A stretch of DNA of 64,000 bases. It comes from JAPLFM01 sp964650885. GTDB lineage: Bacteria; Bacteroidota; Ignavibacteria; Kapaibacteriales; UBA2268. The notes under the pieces were generated by a model that saw nothing but the letters and a program-made list of their open reading frames with translations, did no database searches and was not told the origin of the DNA. Position numbers and translations under genes: made by a program. Position 1 is the stretch's first letter; each line of letters begins with the position of its first letter. Where the stretch lies: NCBI GenBank assembly GCA_964650885.1, contig CAZYXG010000007.1, forward strand, positions 14,226 to 78,225. The letters are read 5' to 3'. Shown here piece by piece: positions 36,730 through 45,548 of the stretch.

Positions 36730-39700
36730 ATGACAATAGCAAGAGTGCTAACAGCAGCTGCTTTGTTCGATGGACACGACGTTTCGATTAATATTTTTCG
36801 TAGATTATTGCAAAAGCGAGGGGCCGAGGTTATCAATCTTGGGCATAATCGTTCAGTAGATGAAGTTATAACTGTGGCTATACAAGAAGATGTAGATGCA
36901 ATTCTTGTTAGCTCCTACCAAGGCGGACACAACGAATATTTCCGCTATATAATTGACAGATTGAAAGCACTAAATGCTGAGCATATTCTTGTGTTTGGTG
37001 GCGGCGGTGGAGTAATCCTACCAACTGAAATTGAAGACTTGGAAAATTATGGAGTTACTCGAATTTACCACGCTGCCGATGGTCAGAAAATGGGTATTGA
37101 TGGTATTTCCGATGATATAATTTCCCGAATAAAGGATAGAAAAGAAAAAGGCGAAAGAAACTACCTGCAAACAATATCGCAGGATATGATAAATAATAAC
37201 AATACAAAAGCTCACTTCCAAATAGCTAGTGAATTGACATTTTTTGAAGAAAAATCTGGCGATAGCGATAATTTAGATGAAATAAGAGATTGGCTAAAAT
37301 CTGCTGATAAAAAGCAATCAGTTGTGCTGGGAGTTACAGGCACTGGAGGTAGCGGAAAAAGTTCTCTAATAGATGAATTAATTGGAAAAATAGTTGGATT
37401 CACTGACTTAACTGTTGGTGTTATTGCTGTTGACCCTTCTAAGAGTCGCTCACAAGGGGCTTTGCTTGGCGATAGAATTAGATACAATCAAATCTACAAC
37501 GATAGAGTTTACTTTCGTTCATTCGCAACAAGGGATAGCAATTCAGAAATTAGTAAGAATATACTAGATTCTATTGCTGTACTGAAATCTTGTGGTTATG
37601 ATTTGATTATCGTGGAAACAAGCGGTATTGGTCAGGCAAATAGCAAAGTTGTTGATGTAAGCGATGCATCGCTCTATGTGATGACAGCAGAATTTGGAGC
37701 ACCATCGCAATTAGAGAAAATTGATATGCTCGATATTGCTGATTTTATTGCTATCAATAAATTTGAAAAACGTGGCAGTGAAGATGCTTATAGAGAAGTA
37801 ATGATTCACTATCTTCGCAATAGACAAGTGAAAGCAGATAAGAGTTTGCCACTTGAAGAACTAGATTTGCCAGTTTATGCTTGCTCTGCCAATCAATTCA
37901 ATAACTCTGGAGTTAATAGACTTTTCAAAGATGTTTTGGTTAAACTTGATTCTTATAACAAAAGATCTTACTCTTTAAAAACTGATTTGATTGAACTTTT
38001 GCCAACTAAATTAGATAGAAATTTTGGATTGATAGACCCACGTAGAATTAACTATTTATCTGAAATATCAGAATCAGTTCGCAATTATGCAAAATCAATT
38101 GATCGCGAATTAGACTTAGTTGAAAAAGCACAATCATTTTCTATAGCTGCAAAGAATATAAGAGAGCAAGATGTTAAGAAATCTTTAGATCAATACTTCG
38201 ATAATTTCTGGCATAAATTAAAACCAGAAACTCGCAAATTTATTGAGTCTTGGGATAGCAAAAAAGCTGAATTTTTGCAAGATGAAATCACTTATAAAAT
38301 ACAAGCAAAAGAGCTTAAAATAAAATTATTTAGTGAATCGCTTTCTGGTTCTAAAATACCAAAAGTGATGCCGCCTAATTACACCAGTTGGCGAGAATTA
38401 GTGAAGTTCTTTTATAAAGAGAATTTTCCTGGTGAGTTTCCATATACAGCTGGAGTGTTTCCATTCAAACGTACTACTGAAGACCCACGGAGGCAATTTG
38501 CTGGAGAAGGAAGTCCGACTAGAACTAATAAGCGTTTCCATTATTTGACTGCAAATGATGATTCCAAACGCCTATCAACTGCATTCGATGGAATTACTCT
38601 ATACGCAGAAGATCCAGCCGAACAACCAGACATTTATGGCAAAATTGGTGAAGCTGGAGTTTCGATTTGCACGATTGATGATATGGATACATTATTCAAA
38701 GGGTTCGACCAAACTCACCCATTGACTTCTGTTTCGATGACAATTAATGCACCTGCTCCGATTATGGTAGCCTTCTATTTTATGACTGCATACCGAAGAG
38801 AGCTGCAAAACTTGGGATTGACTTTCGATACAGTTGATGCTGAAACTAAAGAGAGAATAAAAGTGGAAACATTCCGCAAATTGCGTGGAACTGTGCAAGC
38901 AGATATGCTCAAAGAAGATCAAGGACAGAACACTATTATATTTTCTATTGATTTCGCAATGAAATTAATTGGCGATTTGCAAGAGTATTTATCGAAAACT
39001 CGTATAATGAATTATTATTCTTTGTCTATTAGTGGCTATCACATTGCTGAAGCTGGGGCAAACCCAATTTCGCAATTGGCTTTCACTTTGGCAAATGGTT
39101 TCACTTATGTTGAATACTTCTTGAAGCGTGGAATTCACGTAGATGAATTTGCACCGAATTTATCGTTCTTTTTTTCAAACGGTATGGATCCTGAATATTC
39201 CGTAATAGGTAGAGTAGCACGTAAGATTTGGGCAATTTCAATGAGAGATCGCTATGGAGCAAACGACAAATCGCAACGTTTGAAATATCATATTCAAACA
39301 TCGGGACGCTCTCTGCACGCACAAGAAATTGATTTCAATGATATTCGCACTACATTGCAAGCATTAATTGCATACTACGATAATTGCAATTCATTACACA
39401 CTAATTCTTATGACGAGGCAGTAACAACGCCTACGGAAGAGTCAGTTCGCCGCTCAGTGGCTATTCAATTGATACTATCGAAAGAGTTTGGTTTGTTGAA
39501 AAATGAAAATCCAAACCAAGGTTCGTACATAATAGATTACTTGACTGACCTTGTGGAAGAAGCTGTATTGATTGAGTTTGACAATATTTCAAGACGTGGC
39601 GGGGTGCTTGGAGCTATGGAAACTGGCTACCAACGCTCTAAAATACAAGAAGAGTCAATGAAATATGAACATTTGAAACACTCTGGCGAATATCCAATTA

Positions 39701-39984
39701 TTGGTGTGAACACTTTTTTGAACGAAAAAGAAGGCAATGTTTACGATAAAATGGAAGTAATTCGTACATCGAACGAAGAGAAAGACGAAAGACTTGTGGA
39801 GCTTAATGCATTCAAAGAAGCCCACAAAGACAAATCGGAAGCAGCACTATTGAAATTAAGACAAGTAGCATTGACAGGTAATAATATATTTGAAGAACTG
39901 CTAAACACAGTTGAATCTTGCTCAATGGGACAAATAACTAGAGTGCTTTATGAAGTTGGTGGTAAGTACCGAAGAGGGATGTAG
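36730..39984 (+). CDS. icmF: Fused isobutyryl-CoA mutase IcmF (B12-binding + G3E GTPase + mutase)
   Basis: The 1084-residue protein combines three parts. Residues of about 1-135 bind cobalamin (D14-G-H16-D-V-S with IMFGGGG-like VFGGGGGVI). Residues of about 195-400 form the MeaB-type GTPase chaperone (GVTGTGGSGKSSLIDELI, VDPSKSRSQGALLGDRIR, IVETSGIGQ). The rest is the acyl-CoA mutase large domain (PYTAGVFPFKRTTEDPRRQFAGEG, DGITLYAEDPAEQPDIYGK, ISGYHIAEAGANP). Phe577 and Gln733 occupy the places where methylmalonyl-CoA mutase has Tyr and Arg, which favours isobutyryl-CoA/n-butyryl-CoA interconversion. Length is normal for IcmF. It lies between carboxylase genes, suggesting a valine/leucine catabolic island. 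Confidence 0.93.
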   Translation: MTIARVLTAAALFDGHDVSINIFRRLLQKRGAEVINLGHNRSVDEVITVAIQEDVDAILVSSYQGGHNEYFRYIIDRLKALNAEHILVFGGGGGVILPTEIEDLENYGVTRIYHAADGQKMGIDGISDDIISRIKDRKEKGERNYLQTISQDMINNNNTKAHFQIASELTFFEEKSGDSDNLDEIRDWLKSADKKQSVVLGVTGTGGSGKSSLIDELIGKIVGFTDLTVGVIAVDPSKSRSQGALLGDRIRYNQIYNDRVYFRSFATRDSNSEISKNILDSIAVLKSCGYDLIIVETSGIGQANSKVVDVSDASLYVMTAEFGAPSQLEKIDMLDIADFIAINKFEKRGSEDAYREVMIHYLRNRQVKADKSLPLEELDLPVYACSANQFNNSGVNRLFKDVLVKLDSYNKRSYSLKTDLIELLPTKLDRNFGLIDPRRINYLSEISESVRNYAKSIDRELDLVEKAQSFSIAAKNIREQDVKKSLDQYFDNFWHKLKPETRKFIESWDSKKAEFLQDEITYKIQAKELKIKLFSESLSGSKIPKVMPPNYTSWRELVKFFYKENFPGEFPYTAGVFPFKRTTEDPRRQFAGEGSPTRTNKRFHYLTANDDSKRLSTAFDGITLYAEDPAEQPDIYGKIGEAGVSICTIDDMDTLFKGFDQTHPLTSVSMTINAPAPIMVAFYFMTAYRRELQNLGLTFDTVDAETKERIKVETFRKLRGTVQADMLKEDQGQNTIIFSIDFAMKLIGDLQEYLSKTRIMNYYSLSISGYHIAEAGANPISQLAFTLANGFTYVEYFLKRGIHVDEFAPNLSFFFSNGMDPEYSVIGRVARKIWAISMRDRYGANDKSQRLKYHIQTSGRSLHAQEIDFNDIRTTLQALIAYYDNCNSLHTNSYDEAVTTPTEESVRRSVAIQLILSKEFGLLKNENPNQGSYIIDYLTDLVEEAVLIEFDNISRRGGVLGAMETGYQRSKIQEESMKYEHLKHSGEYPIIGVNTFLNEKEGNVYDKMEVIRTSNEEKDERLVELNAFKEAHKDKSEAALLKLRQVALTGNNIFEELLNTVESCSMGQITRVLYEVGGKYRRGM

Positions 39985-40445
39985 TAAATTTAAAATACAT
40001 ATTATCTGACGGTGATACTAATAGTAACGGCTGTATTAAATTAGATTTTAAAAGTTGGACTCATAGAAAATTAATTGACCCGTAAAATTATTATACAATA
40101 TATAATAATTTTAAAATGCAATATATTGATTCAGATGAAAAGGTATTTGCCTTTGAAGCAATTGAAGCCTGTGGTGCTACTTATTACTACTTTAAGAGAA
40201 TGAAAGGCAATTGGTTTTTAGTAAAAATAGTAGTGTCAGATTGAACATTAAAGATTCAGATATAGGATTTAAAGTTGAAATGGCAAGAAAAGTTTCTAAT
40301 GTTATAACTAAACAAGATTTATTTAATTCTCCAGATTGGAAACTAAAGAATGGTAAAACATTACACTCACAAATCTTTACAATTGTAAACAAAATTAGAG
40401 ATTGGAATCATCTCAAACTATTACCAATAGATACTAAAGAAACTA
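39985..40445 (+). pseudogene. Possible decayed gene between icmF and the biotin carboxylase gene
   Basis: No intact gene fills this 461-base gap. One frame reads YILSDGDTNSNGCIKLDFKS and WTHRKLIDP, meets a TAA at 40084-40086, then reads on as MQYIDSDEKVFAFEAIEACG from 40116 to a stop near 40244. A shifted frame from 40211 continues to a stop at 40453 (VKVEMARK-like IGFKVEMARKVSNVITKQ, then KIRDWNHLKLLPI), overlapping the next ATG by eight bases. The amino acid composition looks protein-like in all three pieces, which suggests one gene broken by a stop and a frameshift. I recognise no family; it could also be noncoding. Confidence 0.35.
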
Positions 40446-41936
40446 ATGTTTAAAAAAATACTGATAGCGAATAGGGGCGAGATTGCTTGCCGAATAATTA
40501 AGACTTGCAAGGACTTAGGAATTAAAACAGTTGCTGTTTATTCTGATATTGATAAGAATGCTCTGCATGTGAAATTGGCTGATGAAGCATATCTACTGGG
40601 TGCTGCACCTGCCAAAGAATCATATTTACGGATTGATAAAATAATTGAAGCAGCTAAAGCTACTGGAGCGGAAGCTATCCATCCTGGCTATGGTTTCTTA
40701 TCTGAAAATAATGAATTTAATAAGCAAGTGCGAGCCGCTGGACTTATTTTCATTGGTCCCGAACCAGAACCTATGCGATCGTTAGGCTCTAAAATTGAAT
40801 CACGCCATACGATGGTGGGGGCTGGTATTCCAGTTATACCTGGTTTTATTATAAAAGGTTTGCAATTCGCTGAAATTAAATCTGGTGCAGAAGAAATTGG
40901 ATTGCCAGTGCTAATTAAAGCATCGGCTGGCGGTGGTGGTAAAGGTATGCGAGTTGTCCGAGATATTGCTACTTTGCAAGAATCAATTGATTCGGCAAAG
41001 CGAGAGGCACTTTCAGCTTTTGGAGATGATAGTGTTTTTGTAGAAAAATATATTGATAATCCTCGCCATATAGAAGTGCAAGTGGCTGCCGATAAGCACC
41101 GCAATGTGATTCATCTTTTTGAGCGAGAATGTTCGCTGCAACGGCGCCACCAAAAAATTGTGGAAGAAACTCCTTCGCAAGCATTAACTCCAGAGCTTAG
41201 AGCAGCAATTTGCCAAACTGCTGTGGAAGTTATAAAAACGGTGAATTACGATAGTTTGGCGACAGTGGAATTTCTACTAGACGAAAATGGTAAATACTAT
41301 TTCTTGGAAGTCAATACTCGTATCCAAGTGGAACATCCAATTACAGAAATGATTACAAATTTAGATTTAGTGAAAATTCAATTGGAAATAGCTTATGGTT
41401 TACCACTTAGTTCGCAACAATCAGATATTACAAGTTCTGGCCATTCGATAGAGTGTAGAATATATGCCGAAGATGGCGAGAATAATTTTATGCCATCGGC
41501 AGGAAAGTTGCATCTGTTCGCTGAGCCTCAGGGCAACAATGTACGATTGGATACTGGTGTGAAAACTGGCGATGAAATTTCTATATACTATGACCCAATG
41601 ATAGCAAAATTGATTGTTTGGGCAAAAGATAGAGAAACTGCTCGAATGGAAATGTTGAAAGCTTTGAAAAATACTGCTGTGCAAGGAGTAAAAAATTCAT
41701 TGGAACTATTGATGAATATATTAGAATCCAATGAATATATTACAGCTGAAACATATACCAATACTATTGAAAAGAAATTATCGGAATTTGCCCAAAAGCG
41801 AAATAAATTTATCACTTCTGCATTAGCATCAGCTACTTTGGTAAATAATAAAGCAGTCGCAAATATTACACTTGGCAATACCACACAAAAATATGACCCT
41901 TGGAAAAACCTTGGCTCTTGGGAGATTGGACAATGA
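40446..41936 (+). CDS. Biotin carboxylase subunit of acyl-CoA carboxylase
   Basis: The 496-residue protein has the biotin carboxylase N-domain (ILIANRGEIACRIIKTCKDLGI, EAIHPGYGFLSENNEF), the ATP-grasp loop (KASAGGGGKGMRVV), HIEVQVAADKHRNVIHLFERECSLQRRHQKIVEE, the catalytic FLEVNTRIQVEHPITEM and the C-terminal SIECRIYAED. It carboxylates biotin with bicarbonate and ATP. In methylcrotonyl-CoA carboxylase alpha chains this part is fused to the biotin carrier; here it ends in a TGA that overlaps the next ATG (ATGA), so the carrier is a separate chain. The partner transferase is probably the protein at 34383-35990. Confidence 0.92.
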   Translation: MFKKILIANRGEIACRIIKTCKDLGIKTVAVYSDIDKNALHVKLADEAYLLGAAPAKESYLRIDKIIEAAKATGAEAIHPGYGFLSENNEFNKQVRAAGLIFIGPEPEPMRSLGSKIESRHTMVGAGIPVIPGFIIKGLQFAEIKSGAEEIGLPVLIKASAGGGGKGMRVVRDIATLQESIDSAKREALSAFGDDSVFVEKYIDNPRHIEVQVAADKHRNVIHLFERECSLQRRHQKIVEETPSQALTPELRAAICQTAVEVIKTVNYDSLATVEFLLDENGKYYFLEVNTRIQVEHPITEMITNLDLVKIQLEIAYGLPLSSQQSDITSSGHSIECRIYAEDGENNFMPSAGKLHLFAEPQGNNVRLDTGVKTGDEISIYYDPMIAKLIVWAKDRETARMEMLKALKNTAVQGVKNSLELLMNILESNEYITAETYTNTIEKKLSEFAQKRNKFITSALASATLVNNKAVANITLGNTTQKYDPWKNLGSWEIGQ

Positions 41937-42415
41937 AATTAAAATATCACGATGAAATATTCTATGTGGAATTGCAAGGCAATTTAGTTAAATTAAATTC
42001 AGATACTTTCGATTTTAATACTGCCAAATTAAGTGAAAGCCACTACTTATTAAAATCTTTCGAAAATCGCAATGCTTTTGTGTCAAAATCACAAACATCT
42101 GTCTTTGTGTCGGTCGAAGGTGAACATTATGAATTTAAAATAGTGGACGAAGAAGAAGAATACTTGGCAAGTGCAGGCAATGCAAATCAAAAGATTGAAA
42201 AAATCTTTGCTCCAATGCCAGGCTCAGTTGTGAAAATATTAGTAGCTGAAGGCGATATAGTTGAAGCCAAACAAGCAGTGATAGTGGTGGAAGCAATGAA
42301 AATGGAAACTACTTTGCTATCTGGAATAGCTGGTAAAATAACTAAAATAGATGTAAAAGTAGGCGAACAAGTAAGCACCGATTCGCCCATAATTATAATA
42401 GAAAAAGAGGATTAA
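41933..42415 (+). CDS. Biotin carboxyl carrier protein of acyl-CoA carboxylase
   Basis: The 160-residue protein ends in a biotinyl domain with the canonical VVEAMKMETTL, whose lysine is biotinylated by BirA. The hammerhead motif APMPGSVVKILVAEGDIVEA precedes it. The first 80 residues (KLKYHDEIFYVELQGNLVKL onward) resemble the linker/BT-like region found between biotin carboxylase and biotinyl domains in fused alpha chains. The start at 41933 overlaps the biotin carboxylase stop codon. An in-frame TTG at 41900 is possible but would lie inside the previous gene. Its 3' end overlaps the convergent thiolase gene by four bases. Confidence 0.9.
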   Translation: MKLKYHDEIFYVELQGNLVKLNSDTFDFNTAKLSESHYLLKSFENRNAFVSKSQTSVFVSVEGEHYEFKIVDEEEEYLASAGNANQKIEKIFAPMPGSVVKILVAEGDIVEAKQAVIVVEAMKMETTLLSGIAGKITKIDVKVGEQVSTDSPIIIIEKED

Positions 42416-43617
42416 ACTCTTTCGATAATGACTGCGTAGCCCTGACCAACACCAATGCACATAGTGCAAAGTGCATATTTTAAATTACGTTGTGTTAATT
42501 CATAAGCGGCTGTTAGTACAAGTCTTGCTCCCGACATACCGAGAGGGTGACCAAGTGCTATAGCTCCTCCATTTGGATTGATGCGTGCATCATCGTCTGC
42601 CAAACCCCATTGGCGAATGCAAGCAAGCCCTTGAGCCGCAAATGCTTCATTTAATTCGATTATGTCAATATCAGCGAAAGTTAGCCCTGCTTTAGCAAGT
42701 GCTTTATTTGCTGCTTCCACTGGCCCTATACCCATAATACTTGGTTTAACACCCGAAATACCAGAAGCTACAATTCGAGCCATTGGCTTTAAATTATTTC
42801 GTTTTATTCCATCTTCCGATGCTATTAAAAGAGCAGCCGCACCGTCGTTTATTCCAGAAGAAGTAGCAGCCGTTACGGTCCCACCTTGTCTGAAAGCTGG
42901 TCGTAACTTAGCTAATATTTCCATTGTAGTTTCAGGTTTTGCAAACTCATCATTGTTGAAAATAATCGGGTCGCCTTTCTTTTGTGGGATAGAATAGCTA
43001 ACTATTTCACGATTGAATATACCATTTTGAATTGATATTCCTGCTTTTTGTTGGGAATTAAAAGCAAATTTATCTTGCGATTCACGGTCAATTTTGTAAA
43101 GTTCGGCAACGTTTTCAGCAGTTTCACCCATTGCATCCACGCCGTACATTTCTTTGAGCTTAGGATTGACAAAACGCCATCCCATTGTAGTATCAAATAT
43201 TTGCACATCACGGCTGAAAGCAGATTCTGCTTTGGATTGTACAAATGGAGCACGAGTCATATTCTCAACACCACCAGCAATTAGAATATCGTTATCACCG
43301 CTGCGAATGGCACGGCTAGCACTGATTACAGCCGACATACCTGAAGCACAAAGGCGATTGACTGTTTCACCTGGCACTGTTACTGGTAAACCTGCCAAAA
43401 GCAAGGACATACGAGCAACGTTGCGGTTTTCCTCGCCTGCACCATTTGCATTGCCAAGTATCACATCATCAATTTGACTTGGGTCGAGTGAGCTTTGCTT
43501 TTCGACTAAACTTTTAATTACGTGGGCAGCCATATCGTCGGCACGAGTGCCAGCAAAAGCACCACCAAACTTACCAATAGCGGTACGCACTCCATCAACT
43601 ATAAAAGCATCTTTCAT
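42412..43617 (-). CDS. Thiolase, 3-oxoadipyl-CoA/acetyl-CoA acetyltransferase type
   Basis: The 401-residue thiolase has the nucleophile C90 (NRLCASGMSAV), H357 in ALGHPLGMSGARL and the second catalytic C387 in TMCIGVGQG. The segment IFDTTMGWRFVNPKLKEMYG with VDAMGETAENVAE, and GNANGAGEENRNVARMSLLL, look more like PcaF/PaaJ 3-oxoadipyl-CoA thiolases than biosynthetic PhaA, although general acetyl-CoA acetyltransferases overlap with this group. In this neighbourhood it may cleave acetoacetyl-CoA or another 3-oxoacyl-CoA from branched-chain amino acid breakdown. It has its own promoter candidate at 43652-43685. Confidence 0.9.
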   Translation of the reverse strand: MKDAFIVDGVRTAIGKFGGAFAGTRADDMAAHVIKSLVEKQSSLDPSQIDDVILGNANGAGEENRNVARMSLLLAGLPVTVPGETVNRLCASGMSAVISASRAIRSGDNDILIAGGVENMTRAPFVQSKAESAFSRDVQIFDTTMGWRFVNPKLKEMYGVDAMGETAENVAELYKIDRESQDKFAFNSQQKAGISIQNGIFNREIVSYSIPQKKGDPIIFNNDEFAKPETTMEILAKLRPAFRQGGTVTAATSSGINDGAAALLIASEDGIKRNNLKPMARIVASGISGVKPSIMGIGPVEAANKALAKAGLTFADIDIIELNEAFAAQGLACIRQWGLADDDARINPNGGAIALGHPLGMSGARLVLTAAYELTQRNLKYALCTMCIGVGQGYAVIIERV

Positions 43618-43651
43618 TTTTATTTTCGAATAAATTAGTTAAGAATAACCA

Positions 43652-43685
43652 CAAAATTACAGAAAATGTTCATTAAGTTATGCAA
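43652..43685 (-). promoter_or_regulatory. Putative thiolase promoter (TTG-N23-TAATTTTG)
   Basis: On the minus strand TTG (43685-43683) is followed after 23 bases by TAATTTTG (43659-43652), which lies 34 bases before the thiolase ATG. This fits the Bacteroidota -33/-7 pattern, with spacing at the long end. Confidence 0.5.
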
Positions 43686-43875
43686 CAATTAAATTGTATA
43701 TTTTAAGTAAAATTTAATCTAAAGTAAAGTCTAATGTATTTTTTGAATCAATCAAATTTTAGAAATATTGGTGAATTTGCTAGAAACCTTTTATTTATCA
43801 GAACTCATTTATAGTTAGCAATACTTGGTCAATTTTCTTTCAATCAGTTCAAAACTCTTAACTCTTTATTCACAA

Positions 43876-43883
43876 TAGATTTG
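43876..43883 (+). promoter_or_regulatory. Putative -7 element (TAGATTTG) upstream of the ABC-F gene
   Basis: TAGATTTG matches TAnnTTTG and ends 43 bases before the ABC-F ATG. No well-spaced TTG is present upstream. Confidence 0.35.
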
Positions 43884-43926
43884 TAAATTGCACTTTATTT
43901 TTTGACAAATTCTCAATATTTACTTT

Positions 43927-45540
43927 ATGATTCAAGTTAATAACCTCAGTCTTTCTTTCGGAAAACGTGTTCTATTCAAAGATGTGAACGTAAAATTTAC
44001 CCCTGGTAATTGCTATGGACTTATTGGTGCTAATGGCGCTGGTAAATCTACATTTATCAAAGTGTTATCGGGCGAAATAGAAGCTCAAAAAGGTGAAGTC
44101 TTTATTGAGCCAGGCAAACGCCTTTCAGTGTTATCGCAAAATCAATTCAAATTTGATGAAAACGCAGTGATGGAAACTGTGATAATGGGTAACGAGAAGC
44201 TATATGCTTTATTGAAAAAAAGAGAAGAGCTATATTCAAAAGCTGATTTGACTGAAGAAGAAGGTAACCTAATTGGAGAAGTGGAAGCTGAATTTGCTGA
44301 GCAAAATGGCTATGAAGCAGAAGCAGAAGCAGCCTCGCTTTTAAATGGTCTTGACATTAAAGATAACCTTCACGACAAGAAAATGAAAGAATTGGAAGGT
44401 GGCGAAAAAGTTAGAGTATTGCTTGCTCAAGCTCTTTTCGGAAATCCCGACATTCTGCTATTAGATGAGCCAACAAATAACTTGGACATTCGCTCTATTG
44501 TTTGGTTGGAGAATTTCTTAGATAGATTCAATAATACAGTGATTGTTGTATCCCACGATAGACACTTTTTGAATGATGTGTGTACACACATTGCAGATTT
44601 GGACTATGCTCAATTGAGATTATATGCTGGTAACTATGAATTTTGGCAACAAGCTGCTCAATTGGCTATTGCTCAGAAAAAAGACCAGAACAAACGCAAT
44701 GAAGATAAAATTAAGGATTTGGAAGAATTCATTCGTAGATTCTCTGCAAATGTTTCTAAAGCCAAACAAGCTACTTCTCGTAAGAAAATGATTGATAAGC
44801 TTACAGTTGAAGATATTCCTCACACTTCTCGCCGCTTTCCATATATTGATTTCAAACCTGAAAGGGAAGTTGGAAATATCATTTGCAATATAACTGGATT
44901 GAATAAAACAATTGACGGTGTGGAATTAATCAAAGATTTTGATTTGACTGTGAATCCAGGCGATAAAATTGCATTTGTTGGAAAAAACGATGTGATTCGT
45001 AGCACATTATTCCAAATAATTGCTGGTGAATTGCAACCAGATTCTGGTGAAATGGTGATTGGTCAGACTATAACTACTGCTTTTTTCCCTAAGGAAAATG
45101 AGAAATATTTCAATAACGATATGAATTTGGTGGACTGGCTACGACAGTATTCTAAAGAAAAAGATGAAACACACATTCGTGGATTCTTAGGTAGAATGTT
45201 GTTTTCTGGTGAAGAATCGCAAAAGAAATCATCTGTGCTTTCTGGTGGCGAAAAAGTTCGCTGTATGCTTTCGAAAATGATGTGTAGTGGTGCTAATATG
45301 CTAATTATGGATGAACCAACCAATCACTTGGATTTGGAATCAATCACTTCGCTAAATAATGCTGTAATTAATTATTCTCAAGTGTTGCTGTTTGCTTCTC
45401 ATGACCACGAATTTATTCAAACTACTGCTAATAGAATTGTGGAAGTTGGCTCAAGTGGAGTAATAGACAAAATGATGCCTTATGATGATTACTTAGCAGA
45501 TCCAGATGTACAACGCAGACGTGAAGAAATTTATAATTAA
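43927..45540 (+). CDS. ABC-F family ATPase (translation factor type)
   Basis: The 537-residue protein has two ABC domains and no membrane segments. The first has GANGAGKSTF near residue 37, the signature LEGGEKVRVLLAQALF and LLLDEPTNNLDIRSI, then an interdomain linker with RKKMIDKL. The second has the signature LSGGEKVRCMLSKMM and LIMDEPTNHLDLESI, but its Walker A is degenerate: FVGKNDVIRSTLF near residue 350 lacks the invariant lysine. The layout resembles YbiT-like ABC-F proteins, which act on the ribosome during stalled translation. A degenerate second P-loop is known in some Bacteroidota homologues; the arginine seen here is unusual. Confidence 0.88.
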   Translation: MIQVNNLSLSFGKRVLFKDVNVKFTPGNCYGLIGANGAGKSTFIKVLSGEIEAQKGEVFIEPGKRLSVLSQNQFKFDENAVMETVIMGNEKLYALLKKREELYSKADLTEEEGNLIGEVEAEFAEQNGYEAEAEAASLLNGLDIKDNLHDKKMKELEGGEKVRVLLAQALFGNPDILLLDEPTNNLDIRSIVWLENFLDRFNNTVIVVSHDRHFLNDVCTHIADLDYAQLRLYAGNYEFWQQAAQLAIAQKKDQNKRNEDKIKDLEEFIRRFSANVSKAKQATSRKKMIDKLTVEDIPHTSRRFPYIDFKPEREVGNIICNITGLNKTIDGVELIKDFDLTVNPGDKIAFVGKNDVIRSTLFQIIAGELQPDSGEMVIGQTITTAFFPKENEKYFNNDMNLVDWLRQYSKEKDETHIRGFLGRMLFSGEESQKKSSVLSGGEKVRCMLSKMMCSGANMLIMDEPTNHLDLESITSLNNAVINYSQVLLFASHDHEFIQTTANRIVEVGSSGVIDKMMPYDDYLADPDVQRRREEIYN

Positions 45541-45548
45541 TTTTGATT

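Larger units (their letters stand above)
43618..43926. other. Divergent intergenic region between thiolase and ABC-F genes
   Basis: This 309-base region has no reading frame I would call a gene. It holds two promoter-like sites listed separately (43652-43685 minus, 43876-43883 plus). I see no RNA gene, riboswitch or terminator in it. Confidence 0.5.
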
